A stretch of 50,057 nt of DNA from Caryophanales bacterium UBA7057 (lineage in GTDB: Bacteria > Bacillota_I > Bacilli_A > RF39 > UBA660). Below, in pieces: positions 31,751 to 39,479 of this stretch (its first letter is position 1; the number at the start of each line of letters is the position of its first letter). Under the pieces are notes generated by a model, which saw only the letters and a list, made by a program, of their open reading frames with translations, was not told the origin of the DNA and searched no databases. The position numbers and the translations under genes were made by a program. The stretch lies in contig DLAC01000039.1 of the NCBI GenBank assembly GCA_002493865.1, positions 1-50,057 of the forward strand. Direction: 5' to 3'.

Positions 31751-32575
31751 ATGGATATTAATGCTTATGAAAAAATTAAACAAACGCTTACAGAAGCTTG
31801 TAGTGCGTTTGGAGTTCAAATGTTTGATTTATCGAAGGATACTTTGCAAAAACAAAATCAGTGGATGGTGGAAACCGGATGTGTGGAAAGAATCGCTAAT
31901 TTTCGTAAGAAATACCCTGATTCTAAAGTATCTGTTGAAAACTATGTATTTGATAGTGGATTAGAACTTTTTAATATTCAGTATTTATACAGAAATACCA
32001 AAGAGCAACTTTCTACAAGAAGAGAACTTGCTTTCGTTTATGATGGTCAAACGCTTGTGCGTCTTCGCCTTCGTAGTAGAAGAAAGAACTATTTGAATTT
32101 ACTACAAGATACTTTCGAAAGTCATTCCTTTTTTCAAATTGGTGAAAAGAATGTAGAAATTAGAAAAGTAGAAGTTTCCGTGGACAAGAGTTATTCTTGC
32201 TTTACGAGTTATCGCAATTTAACAGATATGACCTTATTACAAGAAGAATATTCTCAAGGAAGTTTGAATCGGCACAATTCATCCGATCAGTTATTAGATT
32301 CTTCTACCCTGTTAGATGATAATGATCAAATAACGGTTCGATATAGAAATCAAAAACCAGTTTCTGCACAGTTTCATGGGCAGTTACTGTTAGAAGATTT
32401 CGGATATGAACCTAACTCTGAAGAAGCAGCTGTAGAAGTAGTAAAAGGAGTCAATCAAGAAGTAGATGCAATTTGTGAAAAAATTAAATCTACTATTCGT
32501 GGGAATATAAAAATAGGTACAGGTGTTCAAAAGACAATAGGTACAGGTGTTCAAAAGACAATTGGCGTCAAATAA
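31751..32575 (+). CDS. Hypothetical protein between nifS and thiI, 274 aa
   Basis: No family recognised. Features visible: 'VGVQMFDLSKD'-like N-terminal part ('FGVQMFDLSKDTLQKQNQW'), 'RLRLRSRRKNYLNLLQDTF', a Ser/Leu/Asp-rich stretch, and 'SEEAAVEVVKGVNQEVDAIC'. The C-terminus ends in two identical copies of IGTGVQKT followed by IGVK, produced by a 24-bp duplication. AAAGGAG precedes the ATG. Gaps of 32 nt to nifS and 45 nt to thiI suggest one operon, so a link to tRNA thiolation is possible but unproven. Confidence 0.72.
   Translation: MDINAYEKIKQTLTEACSAFGVQMFDLSKDTLQKQNQWMVETGCVERIANFRKKYPDSKVSVENYVFDSGLELFNIQYLYRNTKEQLSTRRELAFVYDGQTLVRLRLRSRRKNYLNLLQDTFESHSFFQIGEKNVEIRKVEVSVDKSYSCFTSYRNLTDMTLLQEEYSQGSLNRHNSSDQLLDSSTLLDDNDQITVRYRNQKPVSAQFHGQLLLEDFGYEPNSEEAAVEVVKGVNQEVDAICEKIKSTIRGNIKIGTGVQKTIGTGVQKTIGVK
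32513..32560 (+). repeat. Perfect 24-bp tandem duplication
   Basis: Two identical 24-bp units, 32513-32536 and 32537-32560, each encoding IGTGVQKT, at the 3' end of the 31751 gene; a partial third unit (ATTGG...) follows. Confidence 0.95.
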
Positions 32576-32620
32576 AAAATTTAAAAAATAAGGTTTAAAA
32601 ATAGAAAGGGTGGGTATAAT

Positions 32621-33805
32621 ATGGAAAAAGTGGTACTAATTAAATATGGAGAACTTACTACGAAAAAAGGAAATCGTAAATTTTTTATCAATACCTTATA
32701 TCAAAATCTGCAAAAAAAATTAAACGGTCTCCATGTGAAGATTAGTAGGGATATTTCTAGAATGTATATCGAATTCGAAGAAAAGGAACTGAATCTAGTT
32801 TTAGGAAAAATCAATCAAGTGTTTGGAATTCATACATATCAAGTGGCTAGTAAAATTCCTACAGATATCAAGGAAATTGAAAAAAATGTGATAGAGTTAA
32901 TGAAGGGAAAAAAGGGAACCTTTAAAGTAGATACAAAACGTAGTGATAAAAAGTTTCCAATTCAAAGCACAGAATTTAGTAGACAAATGGGTGGAGTTGT
33001 TTTAAAAAATAATTCTTCTCTTCATGTGGATGTTCATCACCCAGATACGACTCTTTCTATTGAAATATTAGAACGATTTACCTATTTATATACAGATACA
33101 TTTTATGGACTTGGTGGATATCCCGTTGGGACACAACCACGTGGAATGCTCATGTTAAGTGGAGGAATTGATTCCCCTGTTGCAGGTTATCTTGCCTTAA
33201 AACGGGGGATTAAAATTGAAGCAGTTTATTTTGAAGCAATTCCACATACTAGTATTGAGGCTAGAAATAAAGTAATTGATTTATGTAAGAAGTTATCTTT
33301 TTATACAGATAAAATCAATCTGCATATTATCCCATTTACAGAAATTCAAGAAGCCATTTATAAAGAATGTAATCCAGAATACTGTATTACCATTATGAGA
33401 CGTATGATGTATCGTATTATGGAAAGAATGGCAAAAAAACATAAAGGACTTGCGATTATTAATGGAGAATCTATCGGTCAGGTTGCTAGTCAAACCTTAA
33501 CAAGCATGAGTGTCATTAATGAAGTCACCAATATGCCAGTCATTCGTCCCGTTGCGTGCTTAGATAAATTAGAAATTATTGATCTGGCAAAAAAAATAGA
33601 TACTTATGATATTAGTATCTTACCATACGAAGATTGTTGTACTGTCTTTGTACCAAAACATCCTGTGATCAATCCTAATTTACAAGAATGCTTCGATAAT
33701 GAAAAAAAATTTGATTATCTAAAGATGATTGATACAATCATGGATCATGTTCAAACAATTGTAATTCAAGAAGTAATGGAAGATTCTTATCAAGATTTAT
33801 TATAA
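32621..33805 (+). CDS. thiI: tRNA 4-thiouridine synthase ThiI
   Basis: ThiI adenylates U8 of tRNA and transfers sulfur to it (and acts in thiazole synthesis in some species). The 394-aa protein has an N-terminal ferredoxin-like part, a THUMP domain (about 60-165, 'ERFTYLYTDTFYGLGGYPVG' at its end) and a PP-loop domain with 'MLMLSGGIDSPVAGYLALKR' (about 178-197). It lacks the C-terminal rhodanese domain, as usual in Bacilli, so it depends on a NifS-type donor such as the one 0.9 kb upstream. Ribosome site AAAGGGTGGG. Confidence 0.95.
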   Translation: MEKVVLIKYGELTTKKGNRKFFINTLYQNLQKKLNGLHVKISRDISRMYIEFEEKELNLVLGKINQVFGIHTYQVASKIPTDIKEIEKNVIELMKGKKGTFKVDTKRSDKKFPIQSTEFSRQMGGVVLKNNSSLHVDVHHPDTTLSIEILERFTYLYTDTFYGLGGYPVGTQPRGMLMLSGGIDSPVAGYLALKRGIKIEAVYFEAIPHTSIEARNKVIDLCKKLSFYTDKINLHIIPFTEIQEAIYKECNPEYCITIMRRMMYRIMERMAKKHKGLAIINGESIGQVASQTLTSMSVINEVTNMPVIRPVACLDKLEIIDLAKKIDTYDISILPYEDCCTVFVPKHPVINPNLQECFDNEKKFDYLKMIDTIMDHVQTIVIQEVMEDSYQDLL

Positions 33806-33833
33806 AAAGTAAAAAATTTCCAATAAATTTTGT

Positions 33834-33862
33834 GTATGAAATTTTCCAATTCTCACAACCTA
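33834..33862 (+). promoter_or_regulatory. Possible SigG-type promoter of the SASP gene
   Basis: GTATG (33834-33838), 17 bp, CAACCTA (33856-33862). The first box fits the forespore sigma-G -35 pattern (GNATR); the second keeps only the CA...TA ends of the -10 (CATnnTA). No SigA-type TATAAT is present before this gene, unlike most genes here. Weak but consistent with forespore expression. Confidence 0.35.
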
Positions 33863-33886
33863 GTAATGTATAGGAGGTGAGAAACA

Positions 33887-34099
33887 ATGAATAACACAAA
33901 TAACTCATCAATGAAAATGAGAGTTCCTGGTGCTAAACAAGCAATCGAAAAGATGAAATACGAAATCGCTAACGAATTCGGTGTTAACTTAGGACCAGAT
34001 GCTACTAGCCGTGCTAACGGAACTGTAGGTGGTGAAATCACTAGACGTTTAGTTCAAAATGGAATGAACCAAATCAGTGGAAGCTACCAAAACAAATAA
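33887..34099 (+). CDS. Alpha/beta-type small acid-soluble spore protein
   Basis: SASPs coat and protect DNA in dormant spores. The 70-aa protein has 'GAKQAIEKMKYEIANEFGVN' and 'LGPDATSRANGTVGGEITRR', the two conserved helices including the 'EFGVNLG' site cut by the germination protease GPR. It starts behind a very strong AGGAGGTGA. Codon use differs from neighbours: Asn is often AAC and Ala/Gly codons are GCT/GGT/GGA, as in highly expressed genes. It is monocistronic with a good terminator. The family match is unmistakable; that the organism sporulates is inference. Confidence 0.93.
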   Translation: MNNTNNSSMKMRVPGAKQAIEKMKYEIANEFGVNLGPDATSRANGTVGGEITRRLVQNGMNQISGSYQNK

Positions 34100-34116
34100 T
34101 TAATTTAGGATAGCTT

Positions 34117-34148
34117 AAAAGATAGGTGATTCATACCTATCTTTTTGT
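34117..34148 (+). terminator. Terminator of the SASP gene
   Basis: AAAAGATAGGT (34117-34127) pairs with ACCTATCTTTT (34135-34145), loop of 7 nt, ending in a short T run. Confidence 0.85.
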
Positions 34149-34205
34149 GTTTTAAAAATCTTTCTTTTTGAATGATAAAAGTTTATAATTGAATTGGTGA
34201 TAACT

Positions 34206-34712
34206 ATGAATATAAAAGTAATTAGTGTATTCGCAGGACTTGGTAAAACTACAGTTGCACAGAAATATCCAAATGTATGTGACTTGAGAAGTTCTCTTTA
34301 TCGATGTGATTATTCTAATATAAAAGAAGAGGATTACGAAAAGATGAAATGCGTAGAAAATCGTATTCCTAATCCAGACTGGCCTAATAATTATCTAAAT
34401 GCATTAAAAGATTCAATCGAAAAATATGATTTGGTTTTGGTTCCATCGAACCCAGATATCCGTGATTTATTAATGGAAAACGATATTCCTTTTTTGTTTA
34501 TCTTGCCCTCGTTAGATAGTCGTGATTTATTATTCAAAAGGTATCAAAATCGGGGAAATAGTGAAGAATTAATTCATAGTGTGATGGAATATTTTGATAC
34601 TTGGAGTAGAAATCAAGAAGATTATTCTTATCCAATTATGATTTTAGAGAAAAATCAATATTTAGAAGAACTACTTTTAGATTTACATTTGCTTGGAAGA
34701 AAAAATAGTTAG
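34206..34712 (+). CDS. P-loop NTPase/kinase-like protein, 168 aa
   Basis: A shortened Walker A motif 'VFAGLGKTTVAQKYP' lies at residues 7-21. Other visible parts are 'YDLVLVPSNPDIRDLLMEND', 'FLFILPSLDSRDLLFKRYQN' and a C-terminal helix. The size and these parts resemble small nucleotide- or nucleoside-kinase-like proteins found in phages and accessory regions. The start at 34206 follows GGTGAT and a TATAAT at 34184-34189; the in-frame TTG at 34194 overlaps the ribosome site. Substrate unknown. Confidence 0.7.
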   Translation: MNIKVISVFAGLGKTTVAQKYPNVCDLRSSLYRCDYSNIKEEDYEKMKCVENRIPNPDWPNNYLNALKDSIEKYDLVLVPSNPDIRDLLMENDIPFLFILPSLDSRDLLFKRYQNRGNSEELIHSVMEYFDTWSRNQEDYSYPIMILEKNQYLEELLLDLHLLGRKNS

Positions 34713-34748
34713 ATATTGTTATTTATCTATATGTATTACTAGGGTACA

Positions 34749-34785
34749 ACGCAATCAACTTTTGATTGCATTTTTATTTTATTTA
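34749..34785 (+). terminator. Terminator of the P-loop gene
   Basis: GCAATCAA (34751-34758) pairs with TTGATTGC (34762-34769), then ATTTTTATTTT. Confidence 0.78.
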
Positions 34786-34828
34786 CTTTATAATAAAAAG
34801 CAATTATTTTTTTAAGGGGAGTTCGAAG

Positions 34829-36961
34829 ATGGAAAAATATCAAGTAAAATGCAAACTGATTAATGGAAAACCAAAGTATGGTATGATTGATGATGAATTA
34901 AACGTAGTAAAATCTTTTACGTACGATCAAATTATTGAAAAAAATGGAGTTTTTATTTTAAAATGTGAAAATGAACCAGATGAAGTGTTTTATGATGGAA
35001 AGATGATCATTCAGAAAGAGGATGATTTTCATGATATACAACTTGTTTCTGGTGGAAACTATTGGTTTACTTTTGCGGTACAAAAGCCTTCCAATGGATA
35101 TGGAATTATTGAGCGAAATAAGGAAGGAAAAGGAGAAAGCATCGAGTATCCTTTTGGAAAAGCCAATCAAATCGTCATTGATGATAGTGGCAAGGTTCTG
35201 TTATATAAAAAAATGAAAACAAAAACGGGAAAGGGCGTATGGAATGATCCTCAATTTGGAACCTTGAATCCTATTTATGAAGATTTTCAATATAGGGATA
35301 TAGATTTACCTTATCGTCCTACAATGCCAGATCCTAGTCATACTTTTGTGGACCCTGATGTATCTTGGCATTTCGTAGAAAATTCTTTCGGCAGTGAGAA
35401 TAAATTTTCAAGAAAAGTGGAATTTGTGTTCTATTCTAAAAAAGTTTCTGGAAAAAAGAAATATGGGGTTATGACGAAACAATATGATCAGAAGAAATCT
35501 GGATATCATGAAGTTTATACATTTCAGGATTTTATAAAAAATAAAGATTCCGTTTGGATGGATGACAAACATCAATGTTTTGTATGCAAAACTAAGAAAA
35601 ATGGAACAGAATATATTGATTTAATTCCTTATACGTATGACTGGAAGATTTATACAAAAGGTTCTTGTGTTTATGGAAGACCAGTATTATCTATTTCATT
35701 TCAATTTAAAGAGAAAATCGAGGATTATTCTTTCATTCCTGATTCTTCTTACTTAAAGGCAAAAGTAAATGGAAAGTGGGGAGTGTTTGAAGTTTTTATT
35801 CCTAAGGATCATAGTCCATACGATCATCATTATGCGAAGGGACGCTATTGTAAAGTGATTGATTTTTGTTATGACTCTCCTGAAGATATTGAGTATTGTT
35901 CCGATGAACAATTTATTTTGAAAGATGGGGATCATAAGAAAGCAGTTAAATTTTATAAAGAAGCAAGTTATCTTATCCTTCATACAAAGTCTATTGTTTC
36001 TGATAGTTATCCTAATATCGAAAAATTCCATGATGGATATCAAATCACGACAGAAGATGGAAAGAAACGCTATGGGAAATTTTGTTATCAATATCGAGAT
36101 TCTGAAGCGCATCGTTGGTTTGATGTTTCTCTAAAAGAATATTTGGCACTTAGCCGATATGACGATGTTGTTCAAGGAGTTACAGAATTAAAAGATGATC
36201 AGAAGCGTTTTGATATGATGGCTTCTCCTAGCAAAGTAATTGTATCAGATGTTTCACGTGTTTCTAAACATTATAATGATTCTTCTCTTTCTAGTTTTCT
36301 TATTGAGTGTTTATTGACGAATGGGAATATAGTTGTTTTTGATAAGCAATGGAATCAATTTTTAGAGTCAAAGGACGTTACTTCTTATACTTACATTCCT
36401 AATTTAAATCTTTTTGATATTACTCATAGTAATGGTACACATAGTTTAGTTCCTAGTGATACCATGGGAAATGAAAATAGAAAAGTACTAGAACCGATTT
36501 TTGGTACTTATGATCAAGTTTCTTTAGAATGTAATCAGAAGGGACCTAAAAATTATACTGTCATCGTTTCTATGAAGACAGGAAATCCAGAACAACCATA
36601 TTGTGCACAAGAATATAGTTTTGAACGTAGTGGTTGGGATGGTTCGATTCAAAACTTTAACAAGGTATTTGAGGGAAATATTGTTGACTGTTTACCATTA
36701 CCTGAAATTAATCGAACGATTCTTACTGTATATGATTCAAAAGATGAAAAAAATGTAGTTGGTGTGATTGAAAACAAAAAAGGAAATGTTTCGATTCCAT
36801 TTGAGTTCGATTCTATTACATGGAATCCTCCTATTGGGGAAGAAATCGGTCAATTTGCAGGATGTGTGAACGATGAAACTACCTATTTTGATCAGGATGG
36901 ATACTATTTACCTGAAATGAATCGGCCTTCCAATAAGGATCCTAAGAAAAAGGAAATATAG
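34829..36961 (+). CDS. Large WG-repeat-like hypothetical protein, 710 aa
   Basis: A large beta-rich protein without signal peptide or membrane span. Motifs like those of WG/YG beta repeats recur: 'KPKYGMIDDELNVV' (about 15-28), 'KKKYGVMTKQYD' (about 208), 'NGKWGVFEVF' (about 312) and 'KKRYGKFCYQ' (about 411). The second half ('GVIENKKGNVSIPFEFDSI') has similar strand-turn-strand units. I start at 34829 behind AAGGGGAG; a longer frame from 34766 would run through a terminator. TATAAT is at 34789-34794. Function unknown; WG-type proteins are usually protein-binding and common in accessory loci. Confidence 0.75.
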   Translation: MEKYQVKCKLINGKPKYGMIDDELNVVKSFTYDQIIEKNGVFILKCENEPDEVFYDGKMIIQKEDDFHDIQLVSGGNYWFTFAVQKPSNGYGIIERNKEGKGESIEYPFGKANQIVIDDSGKVLLYKKMKTKTGKGVWNDPQFGTLNPIYEDFQYRDIDLPYRPTMPDPSHTFVDPDVSWHFVENSFGSENKFSRKVEFVFYSKKVSGKKKYGVMTKQYDQKKSGYHEVYTFQDFIKNKDSVWMDDKHQCFVCKTKKNGTEYIDLIPYTYDWKIYTKGSCVYGRPVLSISFQFKEKIEDYSFIPDSSYLKAKVNGKWGVFEVFIPKDHSPYDHHYAKGRYCKVIDFCYDSPEDIEYCSDEQFILKDGDHKKAVKFYKEASYLILHTKSIVSDSYPNIEKFHDGYQITTEDGKKRYGKFCYQYRDSEAHRWFDVSLKEYLALSRYDDVVQGVTELKDDQKRFDMMASPSKVIVSDVSRVSKHYNDSSLSSFLIECLLTNGNIVVFDKQWNQFLESKDVTSYTYIPNLNLFDITHSNGTHSLVPSDTMGNENRKVLEPIFGTYDQVSLECNQKGPKNYTVIVSMKTGNPEQPYCAQEYSFERSGWDGSIQNFNKVFEGNIVDCLPLPEINRTILTVYDSKDEKNVVGVIENKKGNVSIPFEFDSITWNPPIGEEIGQFAGCVNDETTYFDQDGYYLPEMNRPSNKDPKKKEI

Positions 36962-36985
36962 AAAATTATATAATTTTATTATTCA

Positions 36986-37019
36986 AAGCTAGGAGCGAAT
37001 CCTAGTTTTATTTTTATCA
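36986..37019 (+). terminator. Terminator of the WG-like gene
   Basis: CTAGGA (36989-36994), loop GCGAA, TCCTAG (37000-37005), then TTTTATTTTTATC. Confidence 0.72.
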
Positions 37020-37088
37020 TATTGAAAAAATAGTAGATTTTATTCTACTTTTATGATAAAATATAAACCACTTTAGGGGGAACTAGGA

Positions 37089-37745
37089 ATGATTGATATA
37101 GCAGCAATCGGAGAAAGAAAATTTATAACTACTAAGAAAAGTAATATGGATATAGAAATTTTTCCTTATTTAACAGAAAAGTTACAAAATTTAAATATCA
37201 ATGTTACTGGTTGTTATGAAGGTAACCCTATCGATTTAATGAAAAATCATTATTTACAGCATTGGTGTTATGAATCTACTAATACAGCAATTGTATTTTT
37301 TGATGATGAAGATTTCATAGAGCGAGGTAGTATTACTGTATATCCAAATGAAAGATTTTCCCATGCATGGATTGTATTTACCTTAAAAAAACAAAAGTAT
37401 GTCTTAGACTTAGCTCTCGATGTTTTATGTAAGAAAGAACTATATGATTCTTTATTCGAACCTAAGATAGAGGGATATTCTTCTTCTTTAACAACTAGAG
37501 ATTATTTGATTCAGAAGCTTTTGAATCCTCCGGTAGAAAAGCATTCGAAAGAAAGTATGGAATTTATAAAAAAATTAGAACGATTCCGTGGAGAATCTTC
37601 TAAGAATCCATCGAAAGAAGTACACATTTTTGGCAGTAATTGTATCTATGATCCGATGTATCGTGGGAATGTAGGGTACATTGGTTCTTTCGGAAATGGG
37701 AAAATCAAAAAATTATCTGCATACTTTTATGATCCTAGGGGTTAG
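37089..37745 (+). CDS. Hypothetical papain/transglutaminase-fold-like protein A, 218 aa
   Basis: A Cys-His-Asp order is visible: Cys in 'YLQHWCYESTNTAIVF' (about residue 60), His in 'ERFSHAWIVFTLKKQKYV' (about 97) and Asp in 'LDLALDVLCK' (about 110-113). This spacing and the 'HAW' to 'yvlDla' progression suggest a transglutaminase-like (papain-like) fold. It starts behind AGGGGGAAC, and TGATAAAAT at 37052-37060 may be an extended -10. It is followed after 23 nt by a protein with a similar plan. No function is known; the fold call is inference. Confidence 0.65.
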   Translation: MIDIAAIGERKFITTKKSNMDIEIFPYLTEKLQNLNINVTGCYEGNPIDLMKNHYLQHWCYESTNTAIVFFDDEDFIERGSITVYPNERFSHAWIVFTLKKQKYVLDLALDVLCKKELYDSLFEPKIEGYSSSLTTRDYLIQKLLNPPVEKHSKESMEFIKKLERFRGESSKNPSKEVHIFGSNCIYDPMYRGNVGYIGSFGNGKIKKLSAYFYDPRG

Positions 37746-37768
37746 CGATTAATTTAGGAGGTGATTGG

Positions 37769-38485
37769 ATGGCTACACAATTACAAATTGATGAATGGAA
37801 TCAACATGAAACTAGACAAAGAGAACTTTTTCGGTATGGAATTGATCAGGGACTCATCTATCCTTATGAAATTGATGATGACTTTATGGAAAGATTGAGA
37901 AATATTTACTGGGGAGGTATGAGTCTTTCCCTAATTGTACTTTGCGAAAGAATGTCAAATGGATTTTGTTATGACCGTAGTCTACTTTCTGCTTATGGTT
38001 TTGGAGATGATGACTTTCAAAAGGTATATGCTACGATTGATGGAATTCGTTTAAGAACTGATTATCTTGATCAATATCAACAATATAGTGAAGAAGAAAA
38101 GAAAGAACTTCATTATGGCGAACACTGTTATATGGAACGTACCAGGGAGGATGGAACTGTTTGGGTATATGAACCTTCTTATGGACTTGTATATCGGAAG
38201 GATATTTATGAGAAAATCGAACATCCCGTTGTGTGTAGAACCATGTCCCGAGAAGAAATTTTAAGTTCTCATGAATATCAAGATATTTTAAGTGAAGATA
38301 TTGAAGTAAGTAAGTATTCATCCTTTCATCATGTTCCGTTTTATGAAGCTTGTTTGATGGTCGGTCAGCAGTTTCATATGGATGCCTTAAGAGAAGAATT
38401 AGAATTATATAAAAAGAAAGTTAATTATGATGCAATCTATCAAGAAGAATATCATAATATGAAAAGATTGGGTTTTTTAACATAG
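37769..38485 (+). CDS. Hypothetical papain/transglutaminase-fold-like protein B, 238 aa
   Basis: Cys in 'RMSNGFCYDRSLLSAYGFGD' (about residue 71), His in 'HYGEHCYMERTREDGTVWVY' (about 118) and 'EPSYGLVYRKDIYE' give the order expected of a transglutaminase-like fold. The N-terminal 55 residues are helical. It starts behind a strong GGAGGTGAT and lies 23 nt after protein A, so the two are probably co-transcribed. Substrate unknown. The C-terminus is a charged helical region. Confidence 0.68.
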   Translation: MATQLQIDEWNQHETRQRELFRYGIDQGLIYPYEIDDDFMERLRNIYWGGMSLSLIVLCERMSNGFCYDRSLLSAYGFGDDDFQKVYATIDGIRLRTDYLDQYQQYSEEEKKELHYGEHCYMERTREDGTVWVYEPSYGLVYRKDIYEKIEHPVVCRTMSREEILSSHEYQDILSEDIEVSKYSSFHHVPFYEACLMVGQQFHMDALREELELYKKKVNYDAIYQEEYHNMKRLGFLT

Positions 38486-38496
38486 TTTAAAATTTT

Positions 38497-38524
38497 TTGA
38501 AATGATTGAGACTCATGATATAAT
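38497..38524 (+). promoter_or_regulatory. Promoter of the 38565 gene
   Basis: TTGAAA (38497-38502), 16 bp, TATAAT (38519-38524) with extended TGA. Confidence 0.65.
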
Positions 38525-38564
38525 AAAAAATAAATTTATGATTAATTAATAGGAGAGTGATCTT

Positions 38565-39350
38565 ATGGAAAGCCTTGAAAAAGCAACTGAAGAAGGATTT
38601 TACTTTATTCAACAATTTCATTTACCAGTGACACAAGAAGAATATTTTTTCTATAAAAATCAAATTGATTTATGTATTCGTGAATTTAAAGAACAAAATC
38701 GTGATGCGGTTGATCAATGGAAATTTGAAATTAAACATATCTTGCCAGGAACTGGAATGATCTCTGATGTTTCTAATTCTTTAATGCAAAAATTGCATAT
38801 GAAATTAGAAAAAATTATAAAGGGAAAACCAGATACTGTTTTATCCGCTATATTTAGCGAATATCGTTTTTGGTGTAGAGAACAATGGGCTCCAGGAAGC
38901 CTAGAAAGTCATTTATCTGTAACTTTGGGTACACCAGATCGGAGACCAGTTCTAGGAAAATTATTCAATTCTTCTATTAATAATCATTTAAAGTACTTGA
39001 TTGGTGTGATGATGGCACCTTATGTATATTTGACTGATGTTTTACCATTTTTTTTAAATGGAACTTTACAAAGTCCTACGATGGATACATGTAGTCAATT
39101 AATTGATTATGCAACTTCTTTAGGAGATCATCCAGATAATTATCAAAAACTATATACGATGTGTCATGCAGTGTTAAATGGCGCTACAGAATCAGATTTT
39201 TCAGAGATTGGGGATTTTATTCAAGAGTCTATAGATCGGGATGGTAATTATGACGAGGTAATGGCTATGAAAAGAATCAATGAATATTTTAGAATCCATA
39301 AGAATCAAAAAGAAGCAAATCAAAAGAAAATTGGGAAAGTTTCCGACTAA
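38565..39350 (+). CDS. Hypothetical protein, 261 aa
   Basis: Not recognised. Mostly helical and soluble-looking, with a weakly hydrophobic middle 'YLIGVMMAPYVYLTDVLPFF' that could be buried core or a membrane-associated stretch. Other segments: 'VSNSLMQKLHMKLEKIIKGK', 'TCSQLIDYATSLGDHPDNYQ'. It has its own promoter, a TAGGAGAGTGAT ribosome site and a strong terminator, so it is a single-gene unit. Confidence 0.7.
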   Translation: MESLEKATEEGFYFIQQFHLPVTQEEYFFYKNQIDLCIREFKEQNRDAVDQWKFEIKHILPGTGMISDVSNSLMQKLHMKLEKIIKGKPDTVLSAIFSEYRFWCREQWAPGSLESHLSVTLGTPDRRPVLGKLFNSSINNHLKYLIGVMMAPYVYLTDVLPFFLNGTLQSPTMDTCSQLIDYATSLGDHPDNYQKLYTMCHAVLNGATESDFSEIGDFIQESIDRDGNYDEVMAMKRINEYFRIHKNQKEANQKKIGKVSD

Positions 39351-39375
39351 TATTATTGGATTCATATAGACAAGT

Positions 39376-39413
39376 AACGTATCTTTATTAGTGAGATAAA
39401 GATACGTTTTTTT
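39376..39413 (+). terminator. Strong terminator
   Basis: AACGTATCTTTA (39376-39387) pairs with TAAAGATACGTT (39397-39408), followed by Ts. Confidence 0.88.
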
Positions 39414-39426
39414 CACTTAAAATTTA

Positions 39427-39455
39427 TTGCTTTTTAATTTTTAATTTCTTATAAT
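39427..39455 (+). promoter_or_regulatory. Promoter of ackA copy 1
   Basis: TTGCTT (39427-39432), 17 bp, TATAAT (39450-39455). Confidence 0.68.
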
Positions 39456-39479
39456 AAAATATATGTGAGGAGAGATGAT

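Noticed and set aside
32610..32625. TATAAT just before the thiI start
   Set aside because: It lies between the ribosome site and the ATG, so it cannot be the promoter of thiI; chance in A/T-rich DNA.
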